This document shows positions 7,882-16,479 of a stretch of 64,000 nucleotides of DNA, one piece after another. Below the pieces are notes generated by a model, which had not been told where the DNA came from, did not search any database, and was given only the letters and a program-made list of their open reading frames with translations. Positions within the stretch are counted from its first letter, which is position 1; every line of letters begins with the position of its first letter. The stretch comes from Rothia sp035916755 (GTDB taxonomy: Bacteria; Actinomycetota; Actinomycetes; Actinomycetales; Micrococcaceae). The DNA lies in the NCBI RefSeq assembly GCF_035916755.1, contig NZ_JAYWIX010000008.1:1-64000 (forward strand). Reading direction: 5' to 3'. A program made the translations under genes and the position numbers.

Positions 7882-9012
7882 ATGGCAGCGGCCCCCGCTA
7901 TTGAATTCCGCTCGGTTACCAAGAAATACGGTGATACGGCGGTGGTAGATAACCTCACCCTCAGCATACCTCAGGGAAAAATCACGGTCTTTGTGGGCCC
8001 CTCGGGCTGCGGCAAAACCACGTCCCTGCGCATGATTAACCGCATGGTCGAGCACACCGGTGGGGAAATTTTGGTGCGGGGAGAATCCAACACCTCCCTC
8101 CCAGCCCACGAGCTGCGCCGCTCTATGGGTTATGTGCTGCAACAGGCGGGGCTCATGCCCCACCAGAGCGTGCTCGATAACATCACCACTGTGCCCCGTC
8201 TCAAAGGGGTGGCCAAGAAGCAGGCTCGTGTTGAGGCCCTAGAACTTCTCGATACCGTGGGCCTAGACCGCGCATCTGCCAGCAAGTACCCGGCCCAGCT
8301 ATCGGGTGGCCAGGCCCAGCGCGTGGGTGTGGCCCGTGCCCTGGCAGGGCAGTCAGATATTCTGCTCATGGACGAGCCCTTTAGCGCCATCGACCCCGTG
8401 GTGCGGGCTGACCTGCAACAGAGCCTTCTAGACCTGCAGCAGAAGCTCCACCGCACCATCGTCTTCGTTACCCACGATATCGATGAGGCTGTACTCCTGG
8501 GGGACTACATCGCCGTCTTTGCCCCCGGCGGCACCATCGCCCAGTTCGGCACCCCCGAAGAGATTTTGCGGGCTCCAGCCTGCGATTATGTTGCTTCTTT
8601 CGTGGGCCGCGACCGCGGAATGCGCCGCCTGACCTTTGCCGGGGCGGGGAACGTGGCCGTCCGCCCCCTGCAGGCCGCTGAGGTCGAGGGCTGGCAGCTG
8701 AGACTAGCGGACGGACGCCCCGACGGCTGGGTCACCGGCGGTAGGCATCTGCCCGGTGGCTCCCTCTTCGTGCAGGGTGGCACTTTGCGTGATGCCCTGG
8801 ACTCGGTGCTGTCGTCCCCCTCCGGCTGGGGTGTGGCGGTTGACGAGCAGGGGCTGGCCCTGGGTCTGCTGGAGGCCGATAACGTGCTTGAAGCAACCCG
8901 GCAGGAGCGCTACCTGCGCTACGGCCTGGAAGCCCCCTGGGCCCGTGCTGATGGGGCCGATAGGGGCCGAGAACCCACCGACGAGACCCCCGGTAGCGGG
9001 GTGTCCGCATGA
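7882..9012 (+). CDS. opuCA: Osmoprotectant ABC importer, ATP-binding subunit (OpuCA/ProV-like)
   Basis: The 376 residues carry a complete ABC ATPase: Walker A GPSGCGKTT (~38-46), Q-loop LQQAGLMPH, signature LSGGQAQR (~140s), Walker B DILLMDEPFSAIDP and the switch His in VTHDID. The region after ~260 is weakly CBS-like (GWGVAVDEQGLALGLLEADNVLEA), fitting OpuCA/ProV proteins in which CBS domains sense ionic strength. Only one such unit is apparent. It is first of four genes; the next start overlaps its stop by four bases. The message probably starts just upstream in 7775-7881, where GAATAGGCTGGAGT is a possible -10 region. Substrate (glycine betaine, choline or carnitine) cannot be fixed from sequence. 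Confidence 0.88.
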   Translation: MAAAPAIEFRSVTKKYGDTAVVDNLTLSIPQGKITVFVGPSGCGKTTSLRMINRMVEHTGGEILVRGESNTSLPAHELRRSMGYVLQQAGLMPHQSVLDNITTVPRLKGVAKKQARVEALELLDTVGLDRASASKYPAQLSGGQAQRVGVARALAGQSDILLMDEPFSAIDPVVRADLQQSLLDLQQKLHRTIVFVTHDIDEAVLLGDYIAVFAPGGTIAQFGTPEEILRAPACDYVASFVGRDRGMRRLTFAGAGNVAVRPLQAAEVEGWQLRLADGRPDGWVTGGRHLPGGSLFVQGGTLRDALDSVLSSPSGWGVAVDEQGLALGLLEADNVLEATRQERYLRYGLEAPWARADGADRGREPTDETPGSGVSA

Positions 9013-9683
9013 GCTGGTTTCTCGCGAACCTGCCCTATATCGGAGATCTGACCGCCCTGCACCTGGCGCAGTCTGTAATCCCGGTAGTGGTGGGTTTTGC
9101 CCTCGCCCTACCCCTGGCTCGGCTGGCTCTGGGGCGACGGGCGGACGGACGCTCCACCGAGGCTTACACCACCGCCGGCCGGGTACGTAAAGGGGCAGTC
9201 GTCAACGGTGCTGCCCTGCTCTACACCGTGCCCTCACTAGCGCTGTTTGTGCTTATGCCTCTGGTGCTGGGCACCTCCATTACTTCCCCGCTCAACGTCT
9301 ATGTGGCGCTGACTATCTACGTGGTAGCCATGATGGTGCGCAGCGCCGTGGACGCCTTCGAATCGGTCTCACCCATCACCCTCGAAGCCGCCACAGCCGT
9401 GGGCTACACCCCGCTGCGCCGCTTCTGGCAGGTTGAGCTACCCCTGTCGTTACCCGTTATGATTGCCGGTTTACGCGTTGCCCTGGTCTCGAATATTTCT
9501 ATGGTCTCGGTGGGAGCTGTCATTGGCATCCAGTCCCTCGGCACCCTCTTCACAGACGGCCTGCGCCGGGACCTACCTGCTGAAATCATCACCGGAATCC
9601 TGCTCACCCTCGTCCTTGCCCTCGTGCTCGACCGCCTGCTGGCCCTGGTCGGCGCCGCGCTCACCCGTTGGAGGAACCCATGA
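9009..9683 (+). CDS. opuCB: Osmoprotectant ABC importer, permease 1
   Basis: This 224-residue membrane protein has about six helices and the BPD_transp_1 (MetI-like) coupling loop EAATAVGYTPLRRFWQVELPLSLP, which docks on the ATPase. The ATG overlaps the ATPase stop (ATGA), which points to coupled translation. It differs from the second permease by a longer first cytoplasmic loop (about residues 35-60). Together they would form the heterodimeric channel for betaine-type solutes. Confidence 0.87.
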   Translation: MSWFLANLPYIGDLTALHLAQSVIPVVVGFALALPLARLALGRRADGRSTEAYTTAGRVRKGAVVNGAALLYTVPSLALFVLMPLVLGTSITSPLNVYVALTIYVVAMMVRSAVDAFESVSPITLEAATAVGYTPLRRFWQVELPLSLPVMIAGLRVALVSNISMVSVGAVIGIQSLGTLFTDGLRRDLPAEIITGILLTLVLALVLDRLLALVGAALTRWRNP

Positions 9684-10336
9684 TTTTTCAGGACGTCTGG
9701 GCCTGGTTCACCGCCCCCGGCGCCTGGACGGGCACCGGCGGCATCTGGCAGCGTCTTGGCGAGCACCTGGCCTACTCCGGCCTGGTGCTGCTGGTCGCTG
9801 CGGCTATTGCCCTGCCGCTCGGGGCCTGGGTGGGGCATACCGGCAAGGGGCAGAACCTGGTTGTAGCCCTCACCGGTGCCCTGCGAGCCCTGCCCACCCT
9901 GGGTCTGCTCACCTTCTTCGCTCTCTGGCTGGGACTGGGCCTCACCGCCCCCGTCCTGGCCCTCGTGATCCTGGCTATCGCCCCGCTCCTGGCGGGCACC
10001 TACGCAGGTATTGCGGCTGTGGATCCCGTTATTAAGGACGCCGCCCGCGCCCAGGGCATGACCGGCTGGCAGGTGCTCACCCGGGTAGAAATTCCCGTGG
10101 CCCTGCCCCTCATTTTCGGTGGCATTCGTAACGCGGTGCTGCAAATCATCGCAACCGTCACCGTGGTTGCCTACATCAACCTTGGCGGCCTGGGGCGCTA
10201 CCTCATCGACGGGCTGGCGGTGCGTGACTACACCCGCATGGTCGCGGCCGTCCTTCTGGTTGCAGCCCTCGCCCTAATCGTCGATGCTCTACTTGCCCTT
10301 GTGCAAAGAGCCCTCACCTACCCCGGACTAAGGTAA
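9680..10336 (+). CDS. opuCD: Osmoprotectant ABC importer, permease 2
   Basis: The 218-residue permease has about five or six helices and the family loop DAARAQGMTGWQVLTRVEIPVALP. ATG 9680 overlaps the previous stop (ATGA) and has GGAGGAA at 9670-9676; the in-frame TTG 9668 would lie inside that ribosome site. The C-terminal stretch LGRYLIDGLAVRDYTRMVAAV is typical of OpuCB/OpuCD. It is a paralogue of the preceding gene. Confidence 0.87.
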   Translation: MIFQDVWAWFTAPGAWTGTGGIWQRLGEHLAYSGLVLLVAAAIALPLGAWVGHTGKGQNLVVALTGALRALPTLGLLTFFALWLGLGLTAPVLALVILAIAPLLAGTYAGIAAVDPVIKDAARAQGMTGWQVLTRVEIPVALPLIFGGIRNAVLQIIATVTVVAYINLGGLGRYLIDGLAVRDYTRMVAAVLLVAALALIVDALLALVQRALTYPGLR

Positions 10337-10342
10337 ACACCC

Positions 10343-11269
10343 ATGACATCACCCCGCCTCACCCGACGCTCCCTCTTTACCGGGGCAGGACTCGCCGCCG
10401 GGGCTCTAGGCCTTTCCGCCTGCGGCCTGGATGGCTCCACCGCCTTTGGCAGCGGGAGCACCACCGGCACCATTACCGTGGGCTCAGCCGACTTCACCGA
10501 ATCACAAATTATTGCTGAAATCTATGCCGCCGCCCTGCGCGCCCGCGGCCTAGACGCCACCATCAGCCCCGCCATTGGCGCCCGCGAAGCCTACCTGGGA
10601 GCCCTCCGTGAGGGAACCGTCTCAGTAGTGCCCGACTACTCCGGTAACCTCCTGCTCTACTTTGACGCAGAGACCACAGCCGTCACCGCCGAAGAAATCA
10701 TGCAGGCCCTCCCCGCCGCCCTGCCCGAGGAGCTGGGCGTTCTGGCAGCCTCCCAGGCAGAAAACAAGGACTCCCTGGTCGTCACCGCCGCTACCGCCGA
10801 AGAGCACGGTCTGACCAGCCTGGACGACCTCACCGCCCTCAGCGGCCAACTGAGTTTGGGCGCACCCCCGGAATTTGCTGAGCGAGCCTACGGGCTACCC
10901 GGCCTAGAGCGCCTCTACAGCTTCACCCCGGCGTCCTTCGAACCCATCAACGACGGCGGCGGGCCCCTGACCGTCGCAGCCCTGGCCGACGGCACCGTCG
11001 ATATCGTGGATCTCTTCTCCACCGACCCTGCCATCACCGCCAACAACTTCGTGGTGCTTGAGGACCCCAAAAACATGATCCTGGCCCAGCAGGTACTGCC
11101 CGTCATCAACACCCGCCAGGTCTCGGTAGCAGCCGCCCGCGTCCTCGATGAGGTATCGACCCTGCTCACGACAGAGACCCTGATTGAACTGAACACGCGT
11201 GTCTCCGGCGCCGAAAAAGCAGCCCCCGCCACCGCCGCAGGGGACTGGGTGAGCGAGAACTTCGCGTAA
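10343..11269 (+). CDS. opuCC: Osmoprotectant-binding lipoprotein (OpuCC-like, Tat-exported)
   Basis: The 308-residue protein starts with a twin-arginine lipoprotein signal: TRRSLFTGAGLAAGALGLSAC, with Cys ~28 as the lipid site. The mature part is an OpuAC-type solute-binding domain (GTITVGSADFTESQIIAEIY ... GAREAYLGALREGTVSVVPDYSG), which catches the ligand outside and delivers it to the permeases. The PDYSGNLL segment is usual in betaine/choline binders. It starts six bases after the permease stop and ends the operon. No T-rich terminator is evident directly after it; the hairpin at 11348-11387 may serve both sides. Confidence 0.87.
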   Translation: MTSPRLTRRSLFTGAGLAAGALGLSACGLDGSTAFGSGSTTGTITVGSADFTESQIIAEIYAAALRARGLDATISPAIGAREAYLGALREGTVSVVPDYSGNLLLYFDAETTAVTAEEIMQALPAALPEELGVLAASQAENKDSLVVTAATAEEHGLTSLDDLTALSGQLSLGAPPEFAERAYGLPGLERLYSFTPASFEPINDGGGPLTVAALADGTVDIVDLFSTDPAITANNFVVLEDPKNMILAQQVLPVINTRQVSVAAARVLDEVSTLLTTETLIELNTRVSGAEKAAPATAAGDWVSENFA

Positions 11270-11347
11270 CCCGGAATCCTTGGCGGACGGGCTTACGTTT
11301 GCTGCCTCCTCAGAGGGTCGCTGGCGGCAACTTCCACCCCAACCCCT

Positions 11348-11387
11348 AAAAAGCAGGTGCCCCCGGCATAACTAGCCGAGGGCACCA
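11348..11387 (-). terminator. Terminator of the gap gene
   Basis: Read on the minus strand, GGTGCCCTCGGC pairs with GCCGGGGGCACC around TAGTTAT, followed by TGCTTTTT. Confidence 0.75.
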
Positions 11388-11413
11388 GAACGTGCGGGCG
11401 GGCATCCGCGCTC

Positions 11414-12859
11414 TTAGACTGCTGCGGGGAAGCTCTGCAACTTACCGCCGATCATGGTCTCAAGCACGCGAATGACCTGGCAGGAGTAGCCAAACTCGTT
11501 GTCGTACCAGACGTAAAGAATGGCGTTATCGTCACCGGAGGTGATGGTGGCCAGGCCGTCTACTACACCGGCGGCGCGGGAGCCCACGAAGTCGGTTGAC
11601 ACGACCTCGTGGGAGTCGGTGTAGTCAATCTGGCGGCGCAGGTTGGAGCGCAGGGAGCGCTCGCGCAGCAGATTGTTGAGCTCTTCCTTAGAGCCGACGG
11701 GCTTCTCAAGCTGCAGGCTCAGAATAGCCATGGAGACATCGGGGGTAGGCACGCGGATAGCGTTGCCGGTCAGCTTGCCTTCGAGCTGGGGCAGGGCCTT
11801 GGACACAGCCTTGGCTGCGCCGGTCTCGGTAATCACCATGTTCAGGGCAGCGGAGCGGCCGCGGCGGTCACCCTTGTGGAAATTGTCGATTAGGTTCTGG
11901 TCGTTGGTGAAGGAGTGCACGGTCTCAACGTGGCCGCGCTTGACGCCGAAGACCTCGTCCATAACGGCTAGCACGGGGGTGATGGCGTTGGTGGTGCAGG
12001 ACGCTGCCGACAGTACGGTGTCACTATCTTCGATGATGTCGTCGTTGACGCCGCAGACAATGTTTTTCACGCCCTTGCCGGGGGCGGTGAGCAGGACGCG
12101 CGCAGCCCCCTTGGCTTGCAGATGGCGGGAGAGGCCGTCCTTATCGCGCCAGCGGCCGGTGTTATCGACCACGATAGCGTTCTCAATGCCGTGGGCGGTG
12201 TAGTCGACCTCGGCCGGGTCAGAGGCGTAAATGAACTTGATGGGGGTGCCGTTGGCGATGATGGTGGAGTTCTCTTCGTCAACGCGGATGGTGCCCTTGA
12301 AGGCACCGTGGACGGAGTCGCGGCGCAGTAGGGAGGCACGCTTGTAGAGGTCGTTATCGGTGTTCTTACGAACCACAACGGCGCGGAGTTTGGGGCCGGA
12401 TCCGGTGGAACGCTCCAGCAGAATGCGGGCCAGCAAGCGGCCGATGCGGCCGAAACCGTAGAGCACGACATCCTGCGAGGCAGCTTCAATCTGGCCCTTC
12501 TTGCCAACGACGGGAGCCAGCTCTTCCTTCAGCCAGGCCTCAAGATCACCGGCACCAGAAGCCTCAAACTTGCGCTGCAGGCTGGCCAGACCCAGCGAGC
12601 AGGCACCCAGGTCGAGAGTGCTCACAATTTCAAGGATCTTCAGGGAGTCAGCCGGGTTCAGCTCAACATCATCAATCTGACGGGCAAAACGGTGGGCCTT
12701 CAAAATCTGAATAACAGACTTGTTGATTAGGCTGTGGCCGTGAATAGAGACAACCACGTTGTTCTCTCGATTCAGCTTGCCAATCAGGGGAATCATAGCC
12801 TCGGCTTCAGCCTCAGAGGCAAGCCACTGCTCGTGAGCGTTGTCGGCAGAAATAGTCAT
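11414..12859 (-). CDS. gap: Glyceraldehyde-3-phosphate dehydrogenase, long actinobacterial form
   Basis: The 481-residue enzyme interconverts glyceraldehyde-3-phosphate and 1,3-bisphosphoglycerate with NAD(P). An N-terminal extension of about 125 residues precedes the Rossmann motif YGFGRIGR; the catalytic Cys is in SAASCTTNAITP and the C-terminal half has WYDNEFGYSCQV. This longer class (about 480 residues) is known from actinobacteria next to the usual ~335-residue Gap, so another gap gene is likely elsewhere. ATG 12859 was preferred to the longer 12970 reading because it has GAGGT upstream and begins the conserved part (MTISADNAHEQW). Confidence 0.9.
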   Translation of the reverse strand: MTISADNAHEQWLASEAEAEAMIPLIGKLNRENNVVVSIHGHSLINKSVIQILKAHRFARQIDDVELNPADSLKILEIVSTLDLGACSLGLASLQRKFEASGAGDLEAWLKEELAPVVGKKGQIEAASQDVVLYGFGRIGRLLARILLERSTGSGPKLRAVVVRKNTDNDLYKRASLLRRDSVHGAFKGTIRVDEENSTIIANGTPIKFIYASDPAEVDYTAHGIENAIVVDNTGRWRDKDGLSRHLQAKGAARVLLTAPGKGVKNIVCGVNDDIIEDSDTVLSAASCTTNAITPVLAVMDEVFGVKRGHVETVHSFTNDQNLIDNFHKGDRRGRSAALNMVITETGAAKAVSKALPQLEGKLTGNAIRVPTPDVSMAILSLQLEKPVGSKEELNNLLRERSLRSNLRRQIDYTDSHEVVSTDFVGSRAAGVVDGLATITSGDDNAILYVWYDNEFGYSCQVIRVLETMIGGKLQSFPAAV

Positions 12860-13068
12860 GGTGTGACCTCTTCCTCGATGAGTAGCGTCATTGAACTCAT
12901 CGGTTAGCAGCGCGGCGGTGCGCTGGTAGCTGGTGACTGGCGGCCCACACCCCGATTCATGCACGGGCACGACGAGCTGGTGGGCACTACAGACCTAAGT
13001 TTATAGTTTGTTCTCTCACATGTGGAGTTTGTGACGCGAAACTTCTCTGAGGCCGGGGCCACAGCCGG

Positions 13069-13074
13069 TAAAAT
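13069..13074 (+). promoter_or_regulatory. -10 box of leaderless sugar kinase gene
   Basis: TAAAAT ends six bases before the ATG at 13081, which would place the message 5' end at or next to the start codon. Confidence 0.5.
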
Positions 13075-13080
13075 AAGGGC

Positions 13081-14025
13081 ATGCTTACTGTCATTGGCGA
13101 AGCCCTCGTAGATGTTGTCCAGCGCCCCGGTGCCGAATCCCACGCCCACCCCGGTGGTTCCCCCATGAACGTTGCCGTCGGCGTCTCCCGCCTGGGCCAC
13201 GAGGCCCAGTTCATTGGCCGCTACGGCAAGGACGCCTACGGTGAACTTATCGATGCGCACCTGCGCGCCTCGGGCGTCCTGCTCCCTGTCGGCGCTGACG
13301 CCAAAAAGACCTCCGTTGCCCAGGCAACTATTGGCGAAACCGGCGCCGCTGAGTACGAGTTCGATATCGACTGGTCACTCGACACTGCCCAGGCGGCGCT
13401 TGACGAGGTGGGGAAGAACGCTACCGCAGTGCATGTGGGTTCTATTGGCGCCATGTTGGAGCCCGGTGCGTCCGCTGTGCTTAACACAGTCAAGCAGGCA
13501 GCCCCCCACGCCCTGATTTCTTACGACCCCAACTGCCGTCCCTCCATCGTGCCCGACGCGGCAGAGGCGCGCGCCTGGGCTGAGAGCATTGTGCGCCACT
13601 CAGACGTGGTGAAGGCTTCTGACGAGGACCTTCTGTGGCTCTACCCCAACCGAACCCTGGAAGAATCAGCTCGGGCCTGGCTTGACCTGGGTGCTTCTCT
13701 GGTGGTTGTGACCCGCGGCGAGATGGGCCCCTGGGCTATCACCCGCAAGACCTCGCCCGACGGCATCGCCCTGCCCGCCTACCGGGTAGAGGTCGCCGAT
13801 ACCGTGGGTGCAGGCGACTCCCTCATGGCAGCCCTCATCGCGGCCCTGCTTGATCGCGACATCAAGGGCAAGGGCGCCCGCGCCATCATTGAGCTGCTGA
13901 GCAAGGACAACCTCAAGGAAATTCTGGCTTTCGCAGCGGTTGCCGCCGGCATCACCGTTTCCCGCGAAGGCGCTAACCCGCCCAGCCGCGACGAACTGAA
14001 CGCTGTGCTCTACCCGCAGGGCTAG
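13081..14025 (+). CDS. PfkB-family sugar kinase (fructokinase-like)
   Basis: The 314-residue kinase has the PfkB N-terminal glycine pair (PGGSPMNVAVGVSRLGHEAQFIG, ~25-47) and the catalytic signature DTVGAGDSLMAALIAALL (~240-257) with the Asp base and anion hole. It phosphorylates a sugar at a terminal hydroxyl with ATP; fructose is the usual substrate of this branch, but ribose or another sugar cannot be excluded. It stands alone, opposite gap, and the start looks leaderless. Confidence 0.85.
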   Translation: MLTVIGEALVDVVQRPGAESHAHPGGSPMNVAVGVSRLGHEAQFIGRYGKDAYGELIDAHLRASGVLLPVGADAKKTSVAQATIGETGAAEYEFDIDWSLDTAQAALDEVGKNATAVHVGSIGAMLEPGASAVLNTVKQAAPHALISYDPNCRPSIVPDAAEARAWAESIVRHSDVVKASDEDLLWLYPNRTLEESARAWLDLGASLVVVTRGEMGPWAITRKTSPDGIALPAYRVEVADTVGAGDSLMAALIAALLDRDIKGKGARAIIELLSKDNLKEILAFAAVAAGITVSREGANPPSRDELNAVLYPQG

Positions 14026-14046
14026 TTCCTCCGCCTCCCTCCCCGA

Positions 14047-14108
14047 GGGGACCGCAAAACTAAAGAAGGACCGCATATTTTACGGTCCTTCTTTAGTTTT
14101 CAGGTCCC
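14047..14108. terminator. GGGACCGCA double hairpin, copy A
   Basis: The inner arms AAAACTAAAGAAGGACCG and CGGTCCTTCTTTAGTTTT are exact complements (18 bp), flanked by outer GGGGACC / GGTCCC. Sister copies lie at 16389-16452 and 24796-24859. It closes the sugar kinase gene. Confidence 0.8.
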
Positions 14109-14181
14109 TTTTCGTGAGGGGGAATAGTCAGTAGACTGGTTAGTGCATAGCCAAAGCCCATCAACGACGAGGAGGCCCCTC

Positions 14182-14706
14182 ATGCTCAACCGCGAACCCT
14201 ACGCAGACCTGCCTGACCTACCCACCTTCACGCTCGCGTCCGCCGATATCACCGAGGGGGAGACCCTGCCCCGCGCCCAGGTCTCCGGGATTATGGGTGC
14301 AGGTGGCGAGGACGTCTCGCCCCAGCTGTCCTGGAGCGGCTTCCCCGCAGAAACCAAGTCCTTTGTGGTGACCTGCTTTGATCCAGACGCCCCCACCCCC
14401 TCAGGTTTCTGGCACTGGGCTGCCTCGAATATCCCAGCCTCAGTTACTGAACTCGCTTCCGGCGCCGCCGAAAACCTGCCCGAAGGGGCCCTGGGGCATC
14501 TCAACGACGGTGGCACCCGCGGTTTCATCGGCGCAGCCCCGCCCGCCGGTCATGGCCCCCACCGCTACATCTTCTGCGTCACCGCCGTTGACGTGGAAAA
14601 ACTCGACATCGACGAAAACGCCAGCCCCGCCGTAGTCAACTTCAACCTCTTCTTCCATGGCATCGCCCGGGCTTTCTTGACGGCGACCTACGAAGAAGAG
14701 AACTAG
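14182..14706 (+). CDS. YbhB/YbcL (PEBP) family protein
   Basis: The 174 residues match the phosphatidylethanolamine-binding-protein fold of bacterial YbhB/YbcL: GGEDVSPQLSWSGFP, CFDPDAPTPSGFWHWAASNIP and GPHRYIFCVTAVD are the conserved strands around the ligand pocket (Asp-Pro-Asp and His). The exact cellular role of these cytosolic proteins is not known. ATG 14182 has GAGGAGG eight bases upstream; the longer 14143 reading lacks this. The next gene starts ten bases after its stop. Confidence 0.87.
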   Translation: MLNREPYADLPDLPTFTLASADITEGETLPRAQVSGIMGAGGEDVSPQLSWSGFPAETKSFVVTCFDPDAPTPSGFWHWAASNIPASVTELASGAAENLPEGALGHLNDGGTRGFIGAAPPAGHGPHRYIFCVTAVDVEKLDIDENASPAVVNFNLFFHGIARAFLTATYEEEN

Positions 14707-14709
14707 AAT
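14704..14709 (+). promoter_or_regulatory. -10 box of leaderless HAD gene, overlapping the previous stop codon
   Basis: TAGAAT begins with the TAG stop of the PEBP gene and ends seven bases before ATG 14717, where no ribosome site is present. Confidence 0.5.
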
Positions 14710-14716
14710 GTAAAGC

Positions 14717-15550
14717 ATGATTAAACTGATTGCCAGCGACCTGGACGGCACCCTCATTGGGAGTGATTTCAGGTTCCGCCCCCGCACCCTGCAGGCCTTG
14801 CATGCGGCGGCGGATGCTGGCGTCCGTATCGTCTTTGTGACCGGCCGCCCCCTGCGTTGGATGGCTCCCGTGCTGGAGCAGCTCGGCGAGGAATGGAACG
14901 GCGAGAACTCTTTTGCTTTCTGCTCCAACGGTGCGGTGACGTTCGATATTGCCTGTTCGCAGGTGGTTGCCACCCGCACTATCAGCGGGGCTGAAACTTT
15001 GGCCCTGCACGCCGAGCTGGAGCAGGCTTTCCCGGGGGCTCTCTATATTGCGGAGACCCTGGAGCATGTCTACGTACAGGGAACCTATGACCCGCATGCC
15101 CAGGAAGACACCAGTAAGGTGGTTGAGGGGCGGTTGGAAGAGATTCTGGTGCCCGACGCTGAGGTTGTGAAATACCTGCTGTTCCGGGATGGTGCGGTAC
15201 CTGCCGACCTGCTGGCTCGCGTTCAAGAGATTGTGGGGGAACGGGCATCTGCAACCCGCTCTGCCCCCTACCAGCCCCTGGTGGAAATTGCCCAGCGGGG
15301 GATGAACAAGGGGCGGGTGCTGGCAGATTTTGCGGAGTCGCTGGGTATTGCCCCTGACGAAGTAGCTGCTTTTGGTGATATGCCCAATGACTACGAAATG
15401 CTGGACTGGGCAGGCCATGGCTACGTGATGGCCTCGGGCCTACCGGAGCTCAAAGACCGGGTGGGGCGTATCTGCCCGGGGTTCGAAGAGGACGGCGTTG
15501 CCCAGATTATCGAGCGCATGCTGGCTGAACGCGAGGGGCGCCAGGCCTAA
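14717..15550 (+). CDS. HAD-superfamily phosphatase (Cof-type)
   Basis: The 277-residue enzyme has HAD motif I IASDLDGTLIG (nucleophile Asp ~8), motif II FVTGRP, motif III Lys in GMNKGRV and motif IV AFGDMPNDYEML. The large cap between motifs II and III places it in the Cof/IIB class, which dephosphorylates sugar phosphates and similar small molecules. The true substrate is unknown. The gene is likely transcribed from its own leaderless promoter and perhaps from the PEBP gene. It is related to the HAD gene at 59580. Confidence 0.86.
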   Translation: MIKLIASDLDGTLIGSDFRFRPRTLQALHAAADAGVRIVFVTGRPLRWMAPVLEQLGEEWNGENSFAFCSNGAVTFDIACSQVVATRTISGAETLALHAELEQAFPGALYIAETLEHVYVQGTYDPHAQEDTSKVVEGRLEEILVPDAEVVKYLLFRDGAVPADLLARVQEIVGERASATRSAPYQPLVEIAQRGMNKGRVLADFAESLGIAPDEVAAFGDMPNDYEMLDWAGHGYVMASGLPELKDRVGRICPGFEEDGVAQIIERMLAEREGRQA

Positions 15551-15565
15551 GTTACTAGCCGGTAA

Positions 15566-15571
15566 TATACT
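15566..15571 (+). promoter_or_regulatory. -10 box of leaderless glycerophosphodiesterase gene
   Basis: TATACT ends seven bases before ATG 15579; no Shine-Dalgarno sequence lies in between. Confidence 0.5.
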
Positions 15572-15578
15572 GGTTCTT

Positions 15579-16379
15579 ATGCCTTCACACGCATTTTCAT
15601 CGTCTTCGCCTGAGCACACCCAGATTTATGCCCACAGGGGGCTCGCTATAGGGCAAGCTGAAAACACCGAGGGAGCTTTCCGCCGCGCCCTCGATGCCGG
15701 GGCCCACTGGCTCGAAACCGACGTGAATACCACCGCTGACGGCCAGGTTCTGGTCTTTCACGACCCCACCCTCAATCGCTTAGTGGGCCGCCCCGGCCGG
15801 GTGGCTGAGATGACCTGGGACCAGCTCCGTGAGCTAAACCTGGTGGATGGTGGTCAAATTTCCCGCCTGCATGACATGCTCGAGGCCTTCCCCGATACCC
15901 GCTTTAATATTGACCTTAAGGACGCCGGTTCGGCGGCTGAGGTTGCGCGGGTGCTGGTGGCTGCCGGTTCGGTAGAGCGGGTGCGACTGGCATCCTTTTC
16001 GGAGCGCCGCCTGCGGCAGGCGCACCGGGTGGCCCAGGAGCTGGGTGTGCACATTCCACTAAGTGCCTCGCAGCCCACCTTCACTTTTTTCTATGCCCTA
16101 TCGCGCATACACCCTAGCCTATGGAGTTTTTTGAAGCCGATAACTCGCAGGTTTATGCTGCCCTTTGACGCGGTGCAGGTTCCTGCCTATCACCGGGTAG
16201 CTGGCCGCCGCCTGCGCATTGTTGATCGTAAGCTGGTGGCTGCTGCCCGCCGGGCCGGGGTAGAGGTGCACGTGTGGACGATCGACGATGAACGCACCAT
16301 GCGGGAACTCATCGCCCTGGGGGTCAACGGAATCGTCACTAACCGCACCGACCTGCTCGCGGACGTCCTTGCCTCCTAA
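15579..16379 (+). CDS. Glycerophosphodiester phosphodiesterase
   Basis: The 266-residue enzyme of the GDPD TIM-barrel family cuts glycerophosphodiesters to glycerol-3-phosphate and an alcohol. Seen are the catalytic YAHRGLAIGQAENTEGAF (His, Arg, Glu-Asn-Thr), metal ligands in WLETDVNTTADG, and FHDPTLNR. The C-terminal VHVWTIDDERTMRELIALGVNGIVTN is also diagnostic. No signal peptide is seen, so it is probably cytosolic. ATG 15579 was chosen over 15498 because the latter lies inside the HAD gene without a ribosome site. Confidence 0.88.
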   Translation: MPSHAFSSSSPEHTQIYAHRGLAIGQAENTEGAFRRALDAGAHWLETDVNTTADGQVLVFHDPTLNRLVGRPGRVAEMTWDQLRELNLVDGGQISRLHDMLEAFPDTRFNIDLKDAGSAAEVARVLVAAGSVERVRLASFSERRLRQAHRVAQELGVHIPLSASQPTFTFFYALSRIHPSLWSFLKPITRRFMLPFDAVQVPAYHRVAGRRLRIVDRKLVAAARRAGVEVHVWTIDDERTMRELIALGVNGIVTNRTDLLADVLAS

Positions 16380-16388
16380 CAGCAACAA

Positions 16389-16452
16389 GGGGACCGCAAA
16401 ATCAAAAAGGGACCGCATAGTATGCGGTCCCTTTTTGGACATCTGGTCCCCT
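16389..16452. terminator. GGGACCGCA double hairpin, copy B
   Basis: AAAAAGGGACCGCATA pairs with TATGCGGTCCCTTTTT, with outer GGGGACC and GGTCCCC pairing as in copies A and C. It lies between the converging phosphodiesterase and uracil permease genes. Confidence 0.8.
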
Positions 16453-16479
16453 GGCAAGCATTCCGGGGCAGGGGAGAGT

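Noticed and set aside
12860..12970. Longer gap protein starting at 12970
   Set aside because: The added 37 residues lack homology and the start has no ribosome site; ATG 12859 has GAGGT upstream.
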